Below are positions 19,546-25,789 of a DNA stretch of 64,000 nt, one piece after another. Position 1 is the stretch's first letter; each line of letters starts with the position of its first letter. A program made the translations under genes and the position numbers. The notes under the pieces are model-generated. The model ran no database searches. It saw nothing but the letters and a program-made list of their open reading frames with translations, and had not been told where the DNA came from. Source of the DNA: Azohydromonas australica DSM 1124 (GTDB lineage Bacteria; Pseudomonadota; Gammaproteobacteria; Burkholderiales; Burkholderiaceae_C); contig NZ_KE387204.1 in assembly GCF_000430725.1 (NCBI RefSeq), positions 56,023 to 120,022 on the forward strand. The letters run 5' to 3'.

Positions 19546-20070
19546 TCAGGCTCCGTGGACGAGGGCTTCGGCCTCGGACTGCGGGTCATGCGGCTGGCCG
19601 CGCTCGGCCCAGATCTCGGGCAGCTTGCACAGCGTCACCACGGCCAGCAGCGCGAAGCCCAGCAGCAGGCACCACACGCTCACCGAGCCGGGCACCTGCA
19701 GGATGGGTGTCTTCTCGTCGGCGGCGATCTCCGCCAGCGGCCAGGCCATGGCGGCCAGCGCGGTGTAGAGGGCGGCCACGGTGAGCGAGCCCAGCGTCAG
19801 CACCCAGCGCCGCGCGGCGGGGGCGAGCTTCTGCGTCACCAGCACCACGGCGATGTGCGAGCCGTGCTGCGCGGCCAGGACGACGCCGGCCATGATCATC
19901 CAGGGGAACATCAGCTCGGGCAGCTCCGAGGCCCAGGCGATGCTGGTGCCCATGGCATAGCGCAGCGCCACGTTGGCGCTCAGGATCACGAACACCACGC
20001 TCAGCGTGAGGTACAGGACGCCGCGGCAGGCAGCGCCGATGCCGCGGTCTATGAAGTGAAGAATTGACAT
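19546..20070 (-). CDS. TRAP transporter small membrane subunit (DctQ family)
   Basis: 174 residues with four predicted membrane helices and the DctQ hallmark ELPELMFPWMIMAG after a RYAMGTSIAWASE loop. It is required for DctM function. ATG at 20070 is preferred over the GTG immediately before it; GAGAGA lies upstream. It is separated from the upstream dctP gene by 246 nt that contain repeat element B, an unusually large gap within an operon. Confidence 0.92.
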   Translation of the reverse strand: MSILHFIDRGIGAACRGVLYLTLSVVFVILSANVALRYAMGTSIAWASELPELMFPWMIMAGVVLAAQHGSHIAVVLVTQKLAPAARRWVLTLGSLTVAALYTALAAMAWPLAEIAADEKTPILQVPGSVSVWCLLLGFALLAVVTLCKLPEIWAERGQPHDPQSEAEALVHGA

Positions 20071-20121
20071 CACGGTCTCTCAAGGTCGGTTACCGATAGC
20101 CGAGCCGTTCGCCTACTGCTT

Positions 20122-20272
20122 CGTCATTCCCGCGCAGGCGGGAATCCAGGCGGTCCCACACCAGTACGTAGAGGTCATGCAGGCACGCCACTGGTTAGGT
20201 GTCGGTACGCCGACCCGTGAGCCTCGGGCTGACTTGGGGGCCGCCTGGATTCCCGCCTTCGCGGAAATGACG
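20122..20272. repeat. Palindromic repeat element B (dRS3-like ends), 151 nt
   Basis: Same architecture as element A: it starts CGTCATTCCCGC, has ATTCCC-N8-GGGAAT followed by CCAGGCGG, and ends with a mirrored arm GGATTCCCGCCTTCGCGG and ATGACG. The central 60-70 nt differ from element A, so the arms are the conserved part. It is inserted between the TRAP dctP and dctQ genes. A transcript would fold into a long cruciform here that could lower expression of genes downstream of dctP. Confidence 0.8.
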
Positions 20273-20316
20273 AATCGGGGTGTGCGGCGTGCCGGTTTCT
20301 GGCTGACAGGCTTCGC

Positions 20317-21300
20317 TTACTGCGCCTGCACCTGCTGGATCACGCGCTTGAAGAACTCGCCGTTGGGGCCCGCGGTCCACTTGTCGTAGACCGTCCGGGT
20401 GGCGTCCACGAAGGCCTTGCGGTCGACCGTTTCGATCTGCACGCCCTTGCCCTTGAGCTCGGCCACGAGCTTCTCGTCGGCCTCCTTGGAGAGCTTGCGC
20501 TGCAGCTTCGTGGCCTCGGCCGCGGCGTCCTTGAACACCTGTTGGTCGGCGGCGCTGAGCTTGTCCCACGAGCGCTTGCCCATCAGGAAGGGGTTGCACT
20601 CGTACTTGTGGCCCGTGAGCGTGAGGTACTTCTGCACCTCGTAGAGCTTGGCCGAGGCGATGTTGGTCAGCGGGTTCTCCTGCCCGTCCACCACGCCCTG
20701 CTGCAGCGCCACGTAAAGCTCGGCGAACTTGATCTGTTGCGTGTCCGCGCCCAGCGCCTGCATGATGTCCACGGTCATGCCGTCGGGCGGGGTGCGGATC
20801 TTCAGGCCCTTCATGTCCGCGGGCGCCTTGACTGGCCGCTTGTTGTTGCTGACGTGGCGAATGCCGTTGTCCCAGTAACCAAGCACCACCATGCTCTTGG
20901 CCGCGGTGCGCTTGGCCAGCTCCTCCCCGATCGGGCCGTCCAGCGTGGCCCAGGCCTTCTGGATGTCGGAGAACAGGAAGGGCAGGCCCAGCGCCGCGTA
21001 CTCCGGCACCACCGTGGAGAGGGCGCCCTGGCTGTTGGCCGACAGGTCCAGCGTGCCCGAGCGCAGCGCAGTGACCATGGCAGCATCGTCGCCGAGCTGT
21101 GCGGAGTGGGCGACCTGGATCTCGATGCGGCCGTTGGTCTTGGCCTTGACGATCTCGGCGAACTTCACCGCCGCCTCGTGGCGCGGGTTGCCCGGCGCGG
21201 CGCCGTGGCCGAGGGTGAGCTTGACGTTCTGGGCCAGGGCGGGGAAAGCCAGCGTGGCGGCCAGCGCGAAGCTGGCGGCAGAGAAGGTCCTGCGCTTCAT
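20317..21300 (-). CDS. TRAP transporter periplasmic substrate-binding protein (DctP family)
   Basis: 327 residues with a signal peptide (residues 1-23, ending AFPALA before QNVKLTLGHG). DctP-fold motifs include GNPRHEAAVKFAEIV, AQLGDDAAMV, and GLKIRTPPDG whose Arg normally salt-bridges a substrate carboxylate. The Arg does not exclude a neutral polyol, since some DctP proteins bind such compounds. AGGAG lies 8 nt before the ATG. It is the second gene of the catabolic operon. Confidence 0.92.
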   Translation of the reverse strand: MKRRTFSAASFALAATLAFPALAQNVKLTLGHGAAPGNPRHEAAVKFAEIVKAKTNGRIEIQVAHSAQLGDDAAMVTALRSGTLDLSANSQGALSTVVPEYAALGLPFLFSDIQKAWATLDGPIGEELAKRTAAKSMVVLGYWDNGIRHVSNNKRPVKAPADMKGLKIRTPPDGMTVDIMQALGADTQQIKFAELYVALQQGVVDGQENPLTNIASAKLYEVQKYLTLTGHKYECNPFLMGKRSWDKLSAADQQVFKDAAAEATKLQRKLSKEADEKLVAELKGKGVQIETVDRKAFVDATRTVYDKWTAGPNGEFFKRVIQQVQAQ

Positions 21301-21388
21301 GGGGTGTCTCCTGAGGGCCGTCTGAGCGGCGCTTGTCTTTGGTGAGTGCGGTCGGGGCGCGAGGCCCCGTGGTGTCCCGGACGCGGGA

Positions 21389-22138
21389 TCAGTGGATGAG
21401 CATGCCGCCGTTGACGTCCAGCGTGATGCCGGTGCAGTACGCGGAGAGCTCGCTGGCGAGAAAGACGCACGCGCCGGCGATGTCCTTGGGGTGGCCCAGG
21501 CGGCCCAGCGGGATGCCCTCGGCGATCTCGGCCTTGCGGGTGTCGTCGAGCTTGCCCTTGAGGATGTCGGTGCCGATCAGGCCCGGGGTGATGCAGTTGA
21601 CGCGGATGCCCGCGCCGGCCAGTTCCCGCGCCATGGCGCGCGCCAGGCCCAGCACGCCGGCCTTGGCCGCCGAGTAGTGCGGGCCGCCCAGGATGCCGCC
21701 GCCGCGCTGCGCGGAGACGGAAGAGATGCAGATGATCGAGCCGCCGCGCTGGCACTCCATGGCCGGGATCACGGCCTGCGACGCCAGCAACGTGCCGCGC
21801 AGGCTCACGTCCAGTACGCGGTCGTAGTCCTCGCCCGTGATGTCCACGGTCTTGCGCGGCTGCGTGACGCCGGCGTTGTTCACCAGGATGTCGATGCGGC
21901 CGAAGGCCTCCAGCGCCTGCGCCACGGCACGGTCCACCTGCGCCTTGTCGGTGACGCTGGCCACGACGCCCAAATGCCCGTCACCGAGCTGCGCCGCGGC
22001 GGCGGCCGGGTTGGCGGACTCCAGGTCCATGATGACCACGTGGGCGCCCTGTTCGGCCATCAGCCGCGCGGTGGCGAAGCCCAGGCCGTTGAGGCCGGCA
22101 CCGCCGGTGATGAGGGCAACCTTGTTCTTCAGCAGCAT
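21389..22138 (-). CDS. Short-chain dehydrogenase/reductase (SDR), probable polyol/sugar dehydrogenase
   Basis: 249 residues, classical SDR: nucleotide loop TGGAGLNGLG (11-20), NNAG (87-90), Ser around 140-142 and catalytic Y155/K159 in HYSAAKAG. Asp38 after the second strand suggests NAD(H) preference. As the first gene of the operon, next to a TRAP importer and ketose kinase, it most likely oxidises a polyol (for example a tetritol) to the ketose; the substrate is not shown by sequence. GGAG precedes the ATG. Confidence 0.85.
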   Translation of the reverse strand: MLLKNKVALITGGAGLNGLGFATARLMAEQGAHVVIMDLESANPAAAAAQLGDGHLGVVASVTDKAQVDRAVAQALEAFGRIDILVNNAGVTQPRKTVDITGEDYDRVLDVSLRGTLLASQAVIPAMECQRGGSIICISSVSAQRGGGILGGPHYSAAKAGVLGLARAMARELAGAGIRVNCITPGLIGTDILKGKLDDTRKAEIAEGIPLGRLGHPKDIAGACVFLASELSAYCTGITLDVNGGMLIH

Positions 22139-22220
22139 GCGTGTCTCCGAAAGGTGGGGTGGGGTCTGCGATGGGCGCCATTGTGGAAACCGCCTTGCTT
22201 GAGCACAAACGATATGATTT

Positions 22221-22249
22221 CAAGGATGGTTGATGTTTCGTCATCCTTG
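22221..22249. promoter_or_regulatory. Inverted-repeat operator candidate for the adjacent LysR regulator
   Basis: CAAGGATG (22221-22228) and CATCCTTG (22242-22249) form a perfect 8-bp inverted repeat with a 13-nt spacer, midway between the divergent SDR operon (start 22138) and LysR gene (start 22270). The half-site centres are 21 bp apart, two helical turns. The position is typical of a LysR-type recognition site; binding is inferred. The half-site CATCCTTG also occurs upstream of the second LysR gene (58834). Confidence 0.6.
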
Positions 22250-22269
22250 GGTTTGCACTGATTTACCCC

Positions 22270-23157
22270 ATGCCTTCCGCCTTTCCTCCCCTGTCCAGCC
22301 TGGTGGCCTTCGAGACGGTGGCGCGCCGCCTGAGCTTCACGGTGGCCGCCAACGAGCTGCACCTCACGCCCTCGGCCATCAGCCACCAGATCGCCAAGCT
22401 GGAGGATTTCCTGGGCGTGCGGCTGTTCGAGCGCACGGCGCGCAACGTGGAGCTCACCGAGGCGGGGCAGGACTATCTCAAGCGCGTGGCTGGCGCGCTG
22501 GCGGCCATCAGCGCGGCCACCGACAACGCGCGCAAGGGCGTGCGCAACTCGCTGCACGTGCACTCCACGCCCAGCTTCGCGACGCTGTGGCTGATGCCGC
22601 GGCTGGCGGACTTCGCCAAGGTGCACCCGGGCATCTCGCTGTCGCTGTCCTCGTCCGTGGTGCATTCGGACTTCTCGGTGGGCCAGGCGGACATCGACAT
22701 CCGCTACGGCCTGCCGAACTGGCCGCTGCTGACGGTGCAGCCGATCTTCGACGAGCAGATCACGCCGCTGGCGAGTCCGGCCTTCCTGAAGCGCCATCGC
22801 ATCGAGGCGCCGGAGGATCTGCTGCACGTGCCGCTGATCCAGTCCACGGTGAGCGTGGTGCAGTGGCCGGACTGGTTCGCGAGCCGTGGCGTGGCCGACT
22901 CGCCCGCGGGCTATGCCTACCGTTTCGACCGCGCCTTTATGACGCTGGACGCTGCCGTGCAGGGTTTGGGCGTAGCGCTGGAGAGCACGTCCATCGGCGA
23001 TCCGCACCTGCGCAAGGGGCGCCTGCGGCCGGTGTTCGAACCGGGCTGGTCGCTGCCGGTGCAGGCGCATTTCCTGGTCTACCCGGCGCGCCACGCCCAG
23101 CGCAGCGAGGTCGTGAGCTTCGTGGAGTGGCTGCGCGAGCGGGCCGGGAGCCCTTGA
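22270..23157 (+). CDS. LysR-type regulator (GcvA-like) divergent from the TRAP/kinase operon
   Basis: 295 residues. The N-terminal winged helix-turn-helix (residues 8-65, with RLSFTVAANELHLTPSAISH and FLGVRLFERT) is followed by a periplasmic-binding-like effector domain. The C-terminal features (YRFDRAFMTLDAAVQGLGVA) are those of the GcvA/AmpR subgroup. Divergent orientation from the SDR operon makes it the likely pathway-specific regulator. No strong ribosome site is seen before ATG 22270. Confidence 0.9.
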   Translation: MPSAFPPLSSLVAFETVARRLSFTVAANELHLTPSAISHQIAKLEDFLGVRLFERTARNVELTEAGQDYLKRVAGALAAISAATDNARKGVRNSLHVHSTPSFATLWLMPRLADFAKVHPGISLSLSSSVVHSDFSVGQADIDIRYGLPNWPLLTVQPIFDEQITPLASPAFLKRHRIEAPEDLLHVPLIQSTVSVVQWPDWFASRGVADSPAGYAYRFDRAFMTLDAAVQGLGVALESTSIGDPHLRKGRLRPVFEPGWSLPVQAHFLVYPARHAQRSEVVSFVEWLRERAGSP

Positions 23158-23323
23158 GGAGAAGCGGCCGGCGGGCCGCGTTCACCTGCATGGCCTTGTG
23201 CCAAAACAAGCCGTTGCCTGCCCGGGTGAGCACACTGAGGCCTTGCGTGGTGCGCCAGTTGTTCCGGTTGTTTCTGCTGCGCCCCTGCCCATGTCCGCGT
23301 TCAGCTTGTCACGGGAGATCCGC

Positions 23324-23746
23324 ATGCTCGATGCCGTTGTCAAGAAAACCGTCACCACTGTCGAAGTGGACCCGCGCGACCTCTATTGCCCCACAGGCAT
23401 CGAGGTCGTGCCCGGCGCCCGCTACCGCTTCGAGGCGGAAGGAAAGTGGAAGGACGCCTGGATTACCTGCGGCCCCGAGGGCTGGCCGGGGCTGTTGCTG
23501 GAGGCGTGGAACCGCCTGCCCTGGCGCCGCGTGTTCCTGCTGTGCGGCACGGTAGGCAAGAACCTGCAGCGAGCTTTCCCGGTGGGCGAAGGCTGCGAAT
23601 GGACTGCGCCGGCCGAGGTGGCGGGCTGGGACGACCGTCAGCTCTACTTCTTCGCCAACGATTGGCCCAACAAATACGACAACAACCGGCCGTTGCCGTC
23701 CGAGCAGGGCGGGCCGCTGCGCGTCACGGTGACGCGGCTGTCCTGA
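23324..23746 (+). CDS. Small hypothetical protein, possible lectin-like or extracellular beta-fold
   Basis: About 140 residues with no signal peptide from this start. Features include a VEVDPRDLYCPTG opening, VVPGARYRFEAEGKWKDAW and a YFFANDWPNKYDNN segment, followed by a last strand GPLRVTVTRL. The ANDWPNKYDNN region resembles the Ca/sugar-binding loop area of small PA-IL-like lectins, but this is only suggestive. GGGAG lies 5 nt before ATG 23324; an in-frame ATG at 23291 has no ribosome site. It stands alone downstream of the LysR gene. Confidence 0.6.
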   Translation: MLDAVVKKTVTTVEVDPRDLYCPTGIEVVPGARYRFEAEGKWKDAWITCGPEGWPGLLLEAWNRLPWRRVFLLCGTVGKNLQRAFPVGEGCEWTAPAEVAGWDDRQLYFFANDWPNKYDNNRPLPSEQGGPLRVTVTRLS

Positions 23747-23819
23747 ACCCGGGTTGGCACGGCCTTCTGCGGTGCCGCGTCGGCAGCGCTCTGCGCTCCA
23801 AGCGTTGCGCCCGCGGGCC

Positions 23820-24119
23820 TCAACGTCCCTTCAGCGGCCCCGGATTGGCCTTCAGGTAGGCCGCCATCTCCTCCGGCGAGACCAGGTTGTCGCGGTTGGT
23901 GTCCACCTGGGCCCAGTCGCGCGTGGCCGGCGCGGCGCCGCCCGTGCCGGCGCCGGTGACCTGCGGCGTGACGCCCGTGGGCGCGCTGGTCGTCGTGGCC
24001 GCCTGCCGCATGGGGGTGTCGGCGGTGGTGCGGGTGGAGGCGCAGCCCACCAAGCTTGTGGCGATCACGCCCGCCGCGGACAGCAGGCAGGCAAGGCGCA
24101 GGGCCGTCAGTCGCTTCAT
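23820..24119 (-). CDS. Small EF-hand lipoprotein
   Basis: 99 residues. The signal peptide ends in lipobox SLVGC (Cys26). A Thr/Gly/Ala-rich linker follows, and a single canonical EF-hand loop DTNRDNLVSPEE near residues 73-84 has Asp/Asn/Asp at positions 1, 3 and 5 and Glu at 12. It is probably an outer- or inner-membrane-anchored calcium-binding protein; the partner is unknown. AGGAG precedes the ATG. Confidence 0.75.
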   Translation of the reverse strand: MKRLTALRLACLLSAAGVIATSLVGCASTRTTADTPMRQAATTTSAPTGVTPQVTGAGTGGAAPATRDWAQVDTNRDNLVSPEEMAAYLKANPGPLKGR

Positions 24120-24312
24120 GTCGGTCTCCTCTTGGTTGCTTGGGGCCAGGCACCACGCCCAGCCGATCCGCTCCCGGCACAAGGGTGCGGTCGGCCGGCA
24201 TGGAGCAAATTGGACGCCACGGTGCGTCACGGGTTGCAAGCAGCGTGAGCGTCTGCCGGCACGCTGCAACTTAGGCCCTGGGCCGGACGCCGGGAAGCAG
24301 GGCTGAACAGAG

Positions 24313-24333
24313 GCAGGTTTCGGAAAAACCTGC
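24313..24333 (-). terminator. Hairpin terminator candidate after the DUF3999 gene
   Basis: GCAGGTTT (24313-24320) pairs perfectly with AAACCTGC (24326-24333), loop 5 nt, starting 11 nt past the stop of the minus-strand gene at 24344. There is no long U-tract, so efficiency is uncertain. Confidence 0.5.
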
Positions 24334-24343
24334 AGCCTGCGGC

Positions 24344-25789
24344 TCAGCGCGGCGGGCCGGCGTCGGGGCGCTTCATGTCCCGCCCCAGCCGCCAGGCGAG
24401 CACGCCCAGCACCGCCACGGCCAGCGTCAGCAGCCCCCACAGCAGCCACTGGCGCCGCTGCGCGGGCGGCGCGTCGCGCAGCGTGTCCAGCCAGCCGGCG
24501 GGTGCGGCGGCTTGCGGCGGCAGCGCACCCAACGTCGCCTCGGCCAGCCTGAATTCCGCGCCCGGTTTCCAGTCCGGCACCAGGGTGGACAGCGGCAGCG
24601 CAGTGTCCGCCGCGCGCTCGCGTCCCACGGCCAGTGTGAAGGGCGCGGCGCCCCGGGCGGCGAACACCAGTTGCGGCGCGCGCCACCACAGCGTGGCCTC
24701 GGGGGCCGCGGCGGGTGGGCGCACGCGCTCGTCCAGCACCAGCCGCCATTCGCGCGTGGCGCCGCCGTCCAGTGCCAGCGGCGGCGCCTCCAGCGTGCGG
24801 CCCTCGCGCTGCAGGCGGTAGGCGGTCAGCGGCGCCACCGGACGCCAGTCCGCGTCGAGGCGGCCTGGGGCGGGGGCGGGCCGGCGTTGCAGCTGCAGCG
24901 GCGCCACGGCGTTGTCCTCCGCCAGGTGGACCTGCAGGCGCTGCGCCGGCAGCAGCGCACCGGCGTCCAGCCGCCAGGCGCGCTCGCCGTCGGGCTGGAG
25001 CTTGAAGCGGGCGCTGTCCAGCGCGGCCTGCGGCGCCTCCGTGCTGAGCTCGGCCAGCACGGCGCGCAGCTCGAAGGCGCCGCCACTGACCACCAGACGC
25101 AGGTAGCGGTGCTCGGCCAGCAGATCCCGCAGTTCGATGCGCGCCTGGCGCACGGCGCTGGCGCCGGCCTCGCCGGGCACGTCCACCAACGTGGCCGAGC
25201 CCACGGGCTGCCAGGACTGCGCGTCGCGACTGGCCTGCACCGTGGCGCGGCGCTCCAGGCCCGCGGCCGTGGCGGGCCAGTCCAGGCGCAGCGCGGCGGG
25301 ACGCTCGCGGCCCAGCGGCTGCAGGTCCAGCAGCCAGGCCTGCACGCCAGCCGGCGCCGGTGCGGAGGCCGCATGGCTTTGCACGTCCAGCACCGCGCCG
25401 TCGGCGCGCAGGCGCAGCGTGAGGGGTGCCGGCGCCGCCGCCGGCTCGCCCACCGGGCCGGGCCAGGCAAAGCGCGGCAGCGGAACCTCGCGCGTGGACG
25501 CCGCCGCGGACGCCGGCATGCCGGCCCAGGCCAACGGGACGGGCTCGCCGGCGGCGTTGAACACGCGCACGTCGGCCCAGCCTGCGCTGCGCGAGGCCTG
25601 CAGCACCGCCAGCGGCAGCGCCACGCGCTGCAGGCCGCCCGCGTCGGCGGCCGGCGCCAGCGGGGCGGTGGCGGCGTAGCGGGCGGGGCTGTCGTCCTGC
25701 GGCTGGGCGCGCGCGGGAGCGGCCGGCGGCAGTGCGACGGCGCCGCAGGCCAGCACGCCCAGGAACGCGCGCGTGATGCGCGGGCTCAT
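24344..25789 (-). CDS. DUF3999 family exported membrane-anchored protein
   Basis: 481 residues. A signal peptide (1-28, ending APARAQ) is followed by a large beta-rich periplasmic region with domain-like repeats (for example ARIELRDLLAEHRYLRLVVSG, a galactose-binding-like pattern), and a single C-terminal helix (about 450-470, LLWGLLTLAVAVLGVLAW) with a short basic tail. It corresponds in size and position to DUF3999 proteins that occur beside DUF2339 membrane proteins. Its start overlaps the upstream gene's stop by 4 nt (ATGA). The function is unknown; it may be an envelope assembly or stress factor. Confidence 0.78.
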   Translation of the reverse strand: MSPRITRAFLGVLACGAVALPPAAPARAQPQDDSPARYAATAPLAPAADAGGLQRVALPLAVLQASRSAGWADVRVFNAAGEPVPLAWAGMPASAAASTREVPLPRFAWPGPVGEPAAAPAPLTLRLRADGAVLDVQSHAASAPAPAGVQAWLLDLQPLGRERPAALRLDWPATAAGLERRATVQASRDAQSWQPVGSATLVDVPGEAGASAVRQARIELRDLLAEHRYLRLVVSGGAFELRAVLAELSTEAPQAALDSARFKLQPDGERAWRLDAGALLPAQRLQVHLAEDNAVAPLQLQRRPAPAPGRLDADWRPVAPLTAYRLQREGRTLEAPPLALDGGATREWRLVLDERVRPPAAAPEATLWWRAPQLVFAARGAAPFTLAVGRERAADTALPLSTLVPDWKPGAEFRLAEATLGALPPQAAAPAGWLDTLRDAPPAQRRQWLLWGLLTLAVAVLGVLAWRLGRDMKRPDAGPPR

